NCBI RefSeq assembly: GCF_000425305.1
Contig: NZ_AUDE01000010.1
Location: 1 to 64,000 of the forward strand
From: Psychroserpens burtonensis DSM 12212
Lineage (GTDB): Bacteria; Bacteroidota; Bacteroidia; Flavobacteriales; Flavobacteriaceae
Direction: 5' to 3'
DNA: 64,000 nt
Part shown: positions 53,791 through 61,993 of the stretch, in pieces
Layout of the letters: the number at the start of each line of letters is the position of its first letter
How positions within the stretch are numbered: position 1 is the stretch's first letter
Notes under the pieces: model-generated
Told to the model about the DNA's origin: nothing
The model's input: only the letters and a program-made list of their open reading frames with translations
Database searches by the model: none
Position numbers and translations under genes: made by a program

Positions 53791-55776
53791 ATGTCAACAG
53801 ATAACAAGCCTATGGAGCACAATTCAACTTTCCCTATAAAACAAAATGAACTCGATATGCTTCGTGATGAAGCGACATCCTATATAAAAAGTATTCAATG
53901 GGAGCAAGGTCAGCGCGCAAAAAACAAAGATAAAGACGCTAAAGATGAGTCCATATTATTATACTTATCTCGTGCGAGTGGAAATGGTGGAGGAGCTGAC
54001 GTGACTTCTGTATCAAAAACGATTTTAGAACTTAAGAAACGCTTGTTGCCAGAGTCTATAGCAATTCCACTTCACTTAAATCAAACGTTGTATGCGGTTC
54101 AAGAAGGAATTACCTTAGGTATATGGATTAAGGACAGCTTCTATGATTCTTCTGGTTTATCTCGTTTGTTAGAAAACAAACCTGCTTTAGATAATTCTGG
54201 AAAACGTGAGTATGAAAGTAAAATGCAAACCAGTACGGCGTTTATGTTGTTTGCTACTGCATACAAAGTACTACATGATTTAAAGAGGGTTGCCTCTGAC
54301 GATTTAAGCGTCATGAAAAATAAGTTTGCGGGAATTCCAGAGGTGTCCTTGATGACACCATTAAAGGGGGTTTCATGCGCATTATTCTACTATGATAAAT
54401 ATTTGGGGCATCCAGAAATCATAAAAACAGATCAAGACGTCATTGATTTTACAGTCGTTTATTTTGAAGCACTAATTGCCGAAATTCAAATGCGAAAAGG
54501 GAGTTTGGAGTATATAGAGACTATTGCCGACAGAACTTACAAATTAGAACATTCAGAATTTGCCGTTTCAGGTTGGGATAATGTATTTCAAGGTACCGCA
54601 AAAAGCGTAGAATTTAATAACATACGGTTTGAGCAAATTGTAGGTAACAGAGATGCAAAACATTTTGCGCGTCGTTTGACCGAGCGTATGTTGAGTTATG
54701 ATTTTGAAGCTAAGAAGAATCCGTTTCAAGAGCTTGGTGGTTTTATGCCGGTGTTTATGGGTTACGGAATTCCGGGTACTGGAAAAAGCATGTTGATTGC
54801 TGCTATTGCAACGCGACTAAAAGAACACTCAGATAATTTAGATATTCCGTTTTTATTTCACCCCATGCCAGATACGTTGATTTCAACGTTTCAAGGTGGT
54901 TCCGCAGAAAAAATGGTGGATTGGATGAAACCGATGCAAGACCCTTCTAAATTAATTTTTGCTCCAATAGATGATGCTGAAAACAATTTGCAAGAACGTA
55001 CAGCACAGGGTGTTTCCGCAGGTGTAAAAGAAGTCATTGGTGTGTTTTTAAGATATACAGAAGGTGCTTATGCTGTTAATTACGGAAATAGCGCTATCGG
55101 TCTATTTACAAATCTTCCAGAAATGTTGGATAAGGCGGTTATTTCTCGTGTACAAGGCCGATTTAAAATTGATGGTGCACAAACGGAACATGACTTTTTA
55201 GATCAGGATCATTTATGGTGGCGAAAGTTAGATGCAACCATGCCAGATTTTGTAAATATGCATGGTCCAGAAAACTACAGCTATTTGCAAGATCAAGGTC
55301 TCGCAAAGAATATGGGAGAAATATTTAATGTGTCTGATAAGCCAACAGAGGAGCGTGTTTTAGACGTTTATGACAAAATAGAAAAGCAGTATAAATCAAC
55401 AGATCATTTGTTTTATGCTAATTTGTATAAGGAAATCCAGAGGATATTTCCATTCTTCTCGTCCCGTGATGTGAGGAATATACAAAGTGCGGTATCGTTA
55501 CGTTTAACAGATTTTGATTTAGAGGAGGATTGGTTTTCAAATCCTGAAATCTATTTCAAGAAAGATTATGATACTAAATTTAATATGCTTCAAGAGTTAA
55601 TGCGCGGCAATATGAACGGATTAGATTTTTCTGAAATTCGCCGACAAGAAGTTGTTCGTTATTTAGACAATGTCGCAACTATTGCAGATACAGATTTTAA
55701 ACGAAAAGTCGATGCTAGAATTAATCAGTTAAATGTTGAAACAGAAGCAAGAGAACAGTTTGGAGAAAGAGACTAA
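53791..55776 (+). CDS. divergent AAA+ ATPase
   Basis: A 661-aa protein: a helical N-terminal region (1-270), an AAA+ core (about 290-480) and a helical C-terminal region. Walker A is GYGIPGTGKSM (near 325-335). Walker B reads LIFAPIDDAENN, with Asp where most AAA+ proteins have the catalytic Glu. Sensor 1 is likely the Asn in LFTNLPEM, and AVISRVQGRF supplies a probable arginine finger. There is no protease or helicase domain. It is the central gene of the group. The DD Walker B may still hydrolyse ATP. The substrate is unknown; the neighbouring coiled-coil protein is a plausible partner. Confidence 0.9.
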   Translation: MSTDNKPMEHNSTFPIKQNELDMLRDEATSYIKSIQWEQGQRAKNKDKDAKDESILLYLSRASGNGGGADVTSVSKTILELKKRLLPESIAIPLHLNQTLYAVQEGITLGIWIKDSFYDSSGLSRLLENKPALDNSGKREYESKMQTSTAFMLFATAYKVLHDLKRVASDDLSVMKNKFAGIPEVSLMTPLKGVSCALFYYDKYLGHPEIIKTDQDVIDFTVVYFEALIAEIQMRKGSLEYIETIADRTYKLEHSEFAVSGWDNVFQGTAKSVEFNNIRFEQIVGNRDAKHFARRLTERMLSYDFEAKKNPFQELGGFMPVFMGYGIPGTGKSMLIAAIATRLKEHSDNLDIPFLFHPMPDTLISTFQGGSAEKMVDWMKPMQDPSKLIFAPIDDAENNLQERTAQGVSAGVKEVIGVFLRYTEGAYAVNYGNSAIGLFTNLPEMLDKAVISRVQGRFKIDGAQTEHDFLDQDHLWWRKLDATMPDFVNMHGPENYSYLQDQGLAKNMGEIFNVSDKPTEERVLDVYDKIEKQYKSTDHLFYANLYKEIQRIFPFFSSRDVRNIQSAVSLRLTDFDLEEDWFSNPEIYFKKDYDTKFNMLQELMRGNMNGLDFSEIRRQEVVRYLDNVATIADTDFKRKVDARINQLNVETEAREQFGERD

Positions 55777-55831
55777 AATAGAATCAACAATTGTTTTATT
55801 TTAACTAAAACGGTGTGAATTATAATTAAAA

Positions 55832-55855
55832 GATTCCTGCTTTCGCAGGAACTAA
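55832..55855 (+). repeat. REP-like intergenic hairpin (TTCCTGC...GCAGGAA)
   Basis: ATTCCTGC, a four-base loop TTTC and GCAGGAACT, directly before the start of the DUF6638-like gene. It belongs to the same kind of hairpin as 60370-60389 (ATTCCTGT/ACAGGAAT). Confidence 0.6.
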
Positions 55856-55857
55856 AG

Positions 55858-57093
55858 ATGAAAAAACTAAAAGCAGCAAATTTATATCGAAGTGAATTAA
55901 TTCGCGTAAGTGGTAAATTAGTGGAGCGCTATAATAAATGCCTTAAGAAATTAGGCTTTACTGAGACTAAGCTCACTCATTTTCATATTGATGGTATTGG
56001 TTGGAGTCCAGAAGTAGCTGAAGAAAAAGCAAATGGTAATTACTTGTGTAATGGAGAATCAAATCCTCATGGTATTATCATTTCTCCATTACAAAACAAG
56101 AAACCAGTATATATGCCATATCATACGTTTGATAGGGCTATGATGCTAGAAGTTTTTAAAGTTCATGGAGAAAAGATTAATGATATTACAAGAGATTCTG
56201 CTATTTGTATAGATTTTGATCAAAGTATAGATGCGTTTTATGAGCCTCTAGACGTACTTAAATATCATATAGTATCTATAAAATTTCATCTTATTGATAA
56301 TCTAGATCATATTAGAGAGCAGCAATTAAAGCTTATTTCGACATTTAAAATTGGAAATAATTTTATTGACGAGGATTTACATAACGAGTTATTAAAATCG
56401 GCTAACAAATATGGTGATTTACGGGAGCGCGATTTAAATCTCAGTGTTGTAAATTTTGTTACAGATTCATTTTATACCAAATCATTTGGAGGTGTTTATG
56501 TACTTCGTGATTTTATTACACCAATAGTAGTTTTTGAAGATATGAAATGGTATAAAGAGGCCATAAAAGATACGCTTCATGAGGTTACGGTTTTTCATGT
56601 TTCACAACCCGAACTTATGGAAAAGCTTCGGGATCATATCATAATTGCCTATGATTTAGAGGATATAGTGAAAACAAAACGCTATGAACGCATTAAGAAA
56701 TTTGAGTTTGCTCGATATTTAAAAGACACCCAACATCCAATAAGAGATATTCTTAGTGATCCATTACTATTTAAAAGTTATTTAAATAAAGTCGACATCG
56801 ACACTCGTAAAAAGGTCATGAGCGTTGAGCGCTATTTAGAAAAGTTAGAAACAAGTAATCAATATAAAATATCAGATATTGTAGATGATGATTTATTTGA
56901 AGCGATGCATGAACCACATTCAAGTTTGCATCCAAAACATCAAGATTTGATCTGGAAGCTGTTGGTTAATATCTCACCAAAAGATGTTTTGTTTTTATAT
57001 TGGTATGACAAAGAAGAGTTTTACAAACAATATATAACTTGGGATGATTCTTTAAAAGACTGGGTGATTGAAACAATTAGTAACAATATTTGA
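55858..57093 (+). CDS. DUF6638-like protein
   Basis: A soluble 411-aa protein, starting KKLKAANLYRSELIRVSGKLVERYNKCL, with FHIDGIGWSPEVAEEK, IIISPLQNKKPVYMPYHTF and a long helical C-terminal half. I believe it matches DUF6638, which I recall together with this type of AAA+ gene in flavobacteria; the assignment is from memory. No catalytic motif is visible. The gene follows the AAA+ gene after 81 bases that hold a hairpin repeat. Confidence 0.8.
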   Translation: MKKLKAANLYRSELIRVSGKLVERYNKCLKKLGFTETKLTHFHIDGIGWSPEVAEEKANGNYLCNGESNPHGIIISPLQNKKPVYMPYHTFDRAMMLEVFKVHGEKINDITRDSAICIDFDQSIDAFYEPLDVLKYHIVSIKFHLIDNLDHIREQQLKLISTFKIGNNFIDEDLHNELLKSANKYGDLRERDLNLSVVNFVTDSFYTKSFGGVYVLRDFITPIVVFEDMKWYKEAIKDTLHEVTVFHVSQPELMEKLRDHIIIAYDLEDIVKTKRYERIKKFEFARYLKDTQHPIRDILSDPLLFKSYLNKVDIDTRKKVMSVERYLEKLETSNQYKISDIVDDDLFEAMHEPHSSLHPKHQDLIWKLLVNISPKDVLFLYWYDKEEFYKQYITWDDSLKDWVIETISNNI

Positions 57094-57367
57094 TTTTTTA
57101 GACTAACTTTAGTAGATAGTTGTCATTCTGAACTTGATGCGGAGTCTTGAAAATTATGAACGGTAATTACCATCAATATTTTACTTAAATCATTTCAAAC
57201 AAAAAAGGAAGTTACGTGATAGATAGCAGTTACTAATGGCCTATCCTTCGATTGGTAAATAAAATAGATTCTGCTTCGCAGCGCAGAATGACAAAATAAA
57301 ATAATATTAATTTAAGTTGAGTGCGACACTTCAAAATTCGTACTTCCAACTTTTAACTTTTTAAACT
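57094..57367. repeat. 274-base gap holding REP-like repeats
   Basis: No gene. A TGTCATTCTGAACTTGATGC segment lies at about 57120-57150, and a hairpin ATTCTGC/GCAGAAT with TTCGCAGC between (57269-57291) is followed by GACAAAATA. Both resemble the TGTCATTCTG family of intergenic repeats also seen at 57919-57945 and 59730-59760. Confidence 0.6.
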
Positions 57368-57910
57368 ATGGGAGCAGACATTATAATCTTTATCATAGCC
57401 ATTTTATTCGGAATTTTCTTGTATTGGAGAGAATCCAACGGTAACGGGATGTACCGTTTTGTAAATAAATTGGTGAATAGTAAAGAATTGCAAATGGCAG
57501 CAGATAGTAAAAAAGGATTTATCTATCAGCAAGCATTTTTACCACGTCTTATTTTTGTGGTTACTGTCGTTTTAATTGCCGCATTGATTGTGGAGTTCTT
57601 TACCCCAATTTCAATATTTGGAAGTTACTTAGGGATTTCTGCATTTGCTTCTTTTGCTGCAGGAACTTTAATAGGTACCTATGTCGCTAATTTAGTATTG
57701 AGGTCGGGACAGGTTTTAGAAGAGCAGAGCGAATCATTAGAAGGTAAGTTTGATAACGCAGTTGAAAAAGGTAAAGACTTCATAGAAGACTTAAAAAGCA
57801 GGGATGTTAAGGCTGTTGAAGAGGCTAAAGAAGAAATTAAAGCGGAACCTAAATCCAAAGTTGAAGAGAAATCGGCTCGGGACCGTTTGAAGGATAAGGG
57901 TTTAATGTAA
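57368..57910 (+). CDS. three-helix membrane protein with charged tail
   Basis: A 180-aa protein with helices at about 4-20, 58-80 and 88-112 (IIIFIIAILFGIFLY; LIFVVTVVLIAALIVEFF; YLGISAFASFAAGTLIGTYV) and a charged, helical C-terminal tail (VKAVEEAKEEIKAEPKSKVEEK). No family recognised. It may link the membrane with the soluble coiled-coil and AAA+ products of the same group. Confidence 0.8.
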   Translation: MGADIIIFIIAILFGIFLYWRESNGNGMYRFVNKLVNSKELQMAADSKKGFIYQQAFLPRLIFVVTVVLIAALIVEFFTPISIFGSYLGISAFASFAAGTLIGTYVANLVLRSGQVLEEQSESLEGKFDNAVEKGKDFIEDLKSRDVKAVEEAKEEIKAEPKSKVEEKSARDRLKDKGLM

Positions 57911-57918
57911 TAAGTATT

Positions 57919-57945
57919 ACCATCCTGAACTTGTTTCAGGATCTC
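57919..57945 (+). repeat. REP-like intergenic hairpin
   Basis: ATCCTGAACTTGTTTCAGGAT: ATCCTGAA pairs with TTCAGGAT around CTTGT. Similar in sequence and place to the other TCCTG/CTGAAC repeats of this stretch. Confidence 0.6.
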
Positions 57946-58023
57946 ATTATTAAATAGTTAAAACTAATACATAGATTGCCATAACACTATAAAAAGTGTG
58001 ACTTGCAATGACAACAGGATACT

Positions 58024-59724
58024 ATGATAAAATCATACTGGAACAAGGGAGCAAAGCAAAAATTTATAACCATCTTATTAGGTTTAATCCTACTCATTGC
58101 ATTATTTGCATTTAGAGATGATTACCAACCTGGATTATTATTTCTTCGGAAATATATCTTCATCATTCTATTAAGTCTGGTGGTCTTATTTTTTGGACTT
58201 AGAAGATTTCGTAACTCTGCTAGTACAGGAAAACGCTTAGGTATTCTGGCATTACTCATGTTGTTTTTTGGTTTAATCTATAGCGCTGGATGGCATTTTA
58301 AGATGTATGATTATATGAAAACATACAACGTTTTTAATGATTTAAATAAAGTTGAAATTAATGAATTGCCAGTAACACAAAATGAACGTATTCAACCCTT
58401 ACAAAATATTTTCACGATGGCCAATGAGAGCGTTGGTGAGACGAAAGATATATCTCTGCCACATTTAGTGCGTGTAGAGAATGAAAACAAATGGACGATG
58501 GCTATTCAACCGTCAGAGAATTATACATTTCAGCAAATAAGTGATAATACAGAAGAAGTGTTTTCGGTTTCTAGTACAACACCTTTTCCTCGTTTTTCTA
58601 ATGAAAATAGAATTCCGGTAACCTTTTCAATTGGGGAAACTTTAAAATTTAGCCGCAACACTTATAATGCTGTAGTACAGCGTTTCAATCCATGGATGCT
58701 TGTCAATTATGAACCTAGTGATACATTTTATATGAAAAATGATTCTGGAGAATGGGTTCAAGTGGTGAGTTTAATAAAATGGAAAGGTTTTTTCTTTCCG
58801 TATCCTAGTTTTGGAGGTGTCATGGTTATTGAGAATGGTGAGCACGATATGAATGATTATTTAGAACGTATCGCTATTGGCAAAGGAACTTATATTTCAC
58901 CCGAAGAAACAAAGAACTATCCCTATTTAACCAAACAAAATACGTTAGCTGAAAAAGTATCACGTTTACAAGCGGAGTCTTTAAAATTTCTTGGAGGATT
59001 TAGTGATCCCTTACCTTGGAATATGTTAACAGCGGTTAAAATTCCAAAAATGCCAAAAGATCAAAATCAACAACCTTATGTTACCGATTTCGATTTTGCA
59101 GGTTCAGAAAGTGATGCTTATAGTGGTTTGTACCACTGGTTTGGCTTAGAACCTATTGGTGATGAGCGCACCAGTTTAAGTTATAGCGTATTTATTCCGG
59201 CAGATGGACGAGATGAAATTTACTACTATGATCATGCTTCAAAAAAGCAAGGGTATGCTGGGGTTTCTGCCATGCCGCAAAAAGTTAAGGAATCCAAAAA
59301 AGAAATAGATTGGACAGCAAACACACCTGTTGAATTCAGACCTTATATAAAAGATATTGCAGGTAGAAAACGCATGTTCTTTTTAGGAACTATATCTGCA
59401 ATCAGTGATACCGAGGCAAAACAATTTGATGGCTCTGCAACTCCAGATTTAGTATTGATTGATAGTGAGTATCGGGATGTTATTTGGATTGATGTCAAGC
59501 ATCCTAGTACTTGGGATAGAGAAGTGTATAACCAACTAAGTGAAGCTTGGAGAGCAAGTGAGGGGATTGGTTATTACTATGAAAACGAGATGACAGATGA
59601 AGATTTGCAAAAAATGGTAGATTCGTTGACTGTAATTCCTAAAGTAAACAAAAACACTCCGGAAATAGAAGCATTACAGCGTAAGTTAGATTCTTTAAAG
59701 AGTTTAGATGAAAATCAGAAGTAA
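58024..59724 (+). CDS. large membrane-anchored protein of the AAA+ neighbourhood
   Basis: A 566-aa protein with three N-terminal helices (about 14-28, 38-60, 71-92) and a large soluble part with strand-rich segments (FPYPSFGGVMVIENGEHDMN, DFDFAGSESDAYSGLYHW) and a Glu/Lys-rich coiled end. No known domain recognised. It follows the three-helix gene on the same strand and is probably part of the same membrane complex. Function unknown. Confidence 0.8.
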   Translation: MIKSYWNKGAKQKFITILLGLILLIALFAFRDDYQPGLLFLRKYIFIILLSLVVLFFGLRRFRNSASTGKRLGILALLMLFFGLIYSAGWHFKMYDYMKTYNVFNDLNKVEINELPVTQNERIQPLQNIFTMANESVGETKDISLPHLVRVENENKWTMAIQPSENYTFQQISDNTEEVFSVSSTTPFPRFSNENRIPVTFSIGETLKFSRNTYNAVVQRFNPWMLVNYEPSDTFYMKNDSGEWVQVVSLIKWKGFFFPYPSFGGVMVIENGEHDMNDYLERIAIGKGTYISPEETKNYPYLTKQNTLAEKVSRLQAESLKFLGGFSDPLPWNMLTAVKIPKMPKDQNQQPYVTDFDFAGSESDAYSGLYHWFGLEPIGDERTSLSYSVFIPADGRDEIYYYDHASKKQGYAGVSAMPQKVKESKKEIDWTANTPVEFRPYIKDIAGRKRMFFLGTISAISDTEAKQFDGSATPDLVLIDSEYRDVIWIDVKHPSTWDREVYNQLSEAWRASEGIGYYYENEMTDEDLQKMVDSLTVIPKVNKNTPEIEALQRKLDSLKSLDENQK

Positions 59725-59729
59725 AGGTT

Positions 59730-59760
59730 GTGTTATTCTGCACTTGATGCGGAATCCATA
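59730..59760 (+). repeat. REP-like intergenic repeat
   Basis: TTATTCTGCACTTGATGCGGAATCC, sharing the ATTCTGxACTTGATGCGGA core with the copy at about 57125-57150. Confidence 0.55.
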
Positions 59761-59824
59761 ATACTATTTTATCGGTTTTTAGTAACAAAAGCATTGATTA
59801 TTAGACGTATAAGTAAAATAAATT

Positions 59825-60319
59825 ATGGAGCTTATACTGGATTTAATAAGATTTCTTGGACTAATAAAGAACGACCAAAAAAAAGTTTTTTTTAAAAGAA
59901 AGCGACGAACAACAGACAAAACACTCATAACATTTAATAGACAGTTTAAGCTCCAACCTTCAAAAAACGAGAGAGAAGTTTATATTGGTTTAAGTTTACT
60001 GTTAGTTGTATTAGTTACATTTGGTTTATATTATAAAGTTCCCGAGTTTACTAATTACAATTATAATAGAAGAAACCCTATAGAAAAACGCAATCAGCAA
60101 TCTGATAAAATTGCATATCAATTTTTAATGAAAGCTGACAAAAATAGATGGATAGAGAATAATTTAGTTGGCGCGTATTCTGAGTTTAAGTTAGCTCAAG
60201 CAATTTATCCTAATGATGAAAATGTAAATCAATTGTTGATAGCGACTTTGGTAGCCTTATGTGAAGACGATACAAAATATTGTCGCGAGTTAGATATCAT
60301 CTTAACAGGTTCTCTATGA
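59825..60319 (+). CDS. hypothetical protein with one membrane helix and TPR-like tail
   Basis: A 164-aa protein: a basic N-terminal part (KKVFFKRKRRTTDKT), one helix (about 52-68, VYIGLSLLLVVLVTFGLYY), then a helical segment (QSDKIAYQFLMKADKNRWIE ... GAYSEFKLAQAIYPNDENV) with the look of a TPR repeat. The last gene of the one-direction group. No family recognised. Confidence 0.78.
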   Translation: MELILDLIRFLGLIKNDQKKVFFKRKRRTTDKTLITFNRQFKLQPSKNEREVYIGLSLLLVVLVTFGLYYKVPEFTNYNYNRRNPIEKRNQQSDKIAYQFLMKADKNRWIENNLVGAYSEFKLAQAIYPNDENVNQLLIATLVALCEDDTKYCRELDIILTGSL

Positions 60320-60365
60320 GCTTGTCATTTCGCACGTATTGAAGAATCTATTTTTGAACATATCA

Positions 60366-60866
60366 TTAGATTCCTGTATTGACAGGAATGATATTCGCCA
60401 ACAATTTTAGCTCCATTTTAATATCACTTCGCTTATAAGGACAAGCCGTCTCTAGTTGTAATTCGATAAATCCAAATTTTCTATAAATGTAAATGGCATT
60501 CTCTAATTTGGTAGCAGAGTAAAGCATGAGTGCCTTAAAATTATTCTCTTTCGCAAAATCAATACAATGTTGGAGTAGTTGTTGTCCTATTTTTTGTCCA
60601 CGTTGATGTGGTGAAACAGCCATTTTAGTCAGTTCAAAAACGAAAGGATCATTCGTTGGCATCAAAGCTACAGTACCTAAAACGGTATCATCAGATTTTG
60701 CGAAAAAGATATGACCGCCTTTATTAATGATATAAGTTTCAGGCTTACTCAAGACTTCCTCATCAAAGGGCTCTACATAGAAATACGTTTGTAGCCACTC
60801 TATATTTAAATCATAGAAGCTTTTCGCATATCTATGATCAAACGGTATAATCTCAAATGCTTTCAT
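60366..60866 (-). CDS. GNAT family N-acetyltransferase
   Basis: A 166-aa acetyltransferase. The acetyl-CoA binding segment VSPHQRGQKIGQQLLQHCIDFA is clear, with preceding ELTKMAV and later LENAIYIYRKFGFIELQLE. Its start overlaps the hutG 3' end by 14 bases, so it belongs to that transcript. Its last codons and stop come from a hairpin repeat (60370-60389). Substrate unknown. Confidence 0.92.
   Translation of the reverse strand: MKAFEIIPFDHRYAKSFYDLNIEWLQTYFYVEPFDEEVLSKPETYIINKGGHIFFAKSDDTVLGTVALMPTNDPFVFELTKMAVSPHQRGQKIGQQLLQHCIDFAKENNFKALMLYSATKLENAIYIYRKFGFIELQLETACPYKRSDIKMELKLLANIIPVNTGI
60370..60389. repeat. REP-like hairpin overlapping the GNAT 3' end
   Basis: ATTCCTGT (60370-60377), loop ATTG, ACAGGAAT (60382-60389). 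The minus-strand reading supplies the end of the GNAT protein (PVNTGI) and is followed by its TAA. It matches the hairpin at 55832-55855. Confidence 0.65.
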
Positions 60867-61875
60867 GTGCTCTAATAAAATCTGTGATGAGATATGAGAT
60901 GAGTTTACCTACTTGTGTTTCGGTTTCTCTGGTAGGTGCAGCTTCACAGATATGTAAATACGACACGTGCTCTTGTTTTCCAAAATAATTTACAAATGCT
61001 CTTGCTTTATTTACTGAAAACCCACTAGGAGTCATCGCACTGCTTGGAACATTTTGTATAGCATCACAATCTATTTCTAAGCCAAAGTGTTTTGATGAGA
61101 TATGTTCGTTGGCTTTCTCCATTTCAGCGTCAAAACACTTTTCCCCTCTTACCATCATACTTTCAAACGTATTGTATTGAATAGCTTTGAGCCTTTCTAA
61201 TGTTTTAAAAATAGTATCAGACGTATAGTTTTCATGCAAACCAAAAATGAAATAGTATTTTAAAAACCCTTCAGCATAAGCATAACTAAATCCATTACCG
61301 CTGTGACGACCTTCCTCAGCTCTAAAATCGTGGTGAGCGTCAAAATTTATAGCGTTGATAGATTTTTTAAGCGCTAGTGATGTGCCTTTAATATTTCCGT
61401 AGGCATTATTATGACCACCTCCAATAATGATTGGAATTTTACCAGCACTCACGATTTGTGAGACTAAGTAGGAGACAGCTTCATCAATTTTAGTAACCTT
61501 TTTACGTGTTTTTGCAATATCTTTCTTATTGTTTTGATCTAATTGGTTGAGTAACTCTTGATACTTCGGAAATTCTAAACTCCCTAAAATTGCTATCTTT
61601 TTAGCATAGGTATGCGCATTACTTTGCGTGTTTAAAAAAATATTCTTTGTGGCGTCCCAAGCGTTTGAAGTTCCAGCATTACCGTAGTTTGAGAAGACAC
61701 CTATATCTTCTTTTATGCCAAAAACAACATAGGTGACGTCTAATTTTAACAATTGCTCGTATATATCATTGAAGTTTGGAAGTAATACAATATGTTCTCC
61801 TAGTTTGGTTTCCTTGGGGCGTTTTTTCAGAACTAAATTTAATTCTGAAGTTGTAAAAAGTTTTAAGTTATCCAT
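60853..61875 (-). CDS. hutG: formimidoylglutamase (arginase family)
   Basis: An arginase-fold enzyme of 340 aa. Manganese-binding motifs: GGGHNNAYGN, AINFDAHHDFR and LEIDCDAIQNVPSSAMTPSG. It cleaves formimidoylglutamate to glutamate and formamide, the last step of histidine breakdown; hutI 1.2 kb away supports this. The ATG at 61875 is preferred over a TTG two codons upstream. It is followed by an overlapping GNAT gene. Confidence 0.92.
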   Translation of the reverse strand: MDNLKLFTTSELNLVLKKRPKETKLGEHIVLLPNFNDIYEQLLKLDVTYVVFGIKEDIGVFSNYGNAGTSNAWDATKNIFLNTQSNAHTYAKKIAILGSLEFPKYQELLNQLDQNNKKDIAKTRKKVTKIDEAVSYLVSQIVSAGKIPIIIGGGHNNAYGNIKGTSLALKKSINAINFDAHHDFRAEEGRHSGNGFSYAYAEGFLKYYFIFGLHENYTSDTIFKTLERLKAIQYNTFESMMVRGEKCFDAEMEKANEHISSKHFGLEIDCDAIQNVPSSAMTPSGFSVNKARAFVNYFGKQEHVSYLHICEAAPTRETETQVGKLISYLITDFIRAHESI

Positions 61876-61993
61876 TAACAAAAATGATTAATTTTGGCGT
61901 AATAAAAGTACAGTTTTTTTATTTTCAACTTCAATAACTACTAACTAAAATTGGAATATTAAATTTTAAAATAATTTAAACAAAAAGTGACTT

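Noticed and set aside
50388-60319. Calling the AAA+ neighbourhood a tellurite-resistance (TelA/TerD) or phage-defence system
   Set aside because: No TerD, TelA, nuclease, protease or toxin motif is visible, so naming it would go beyond the evidence.
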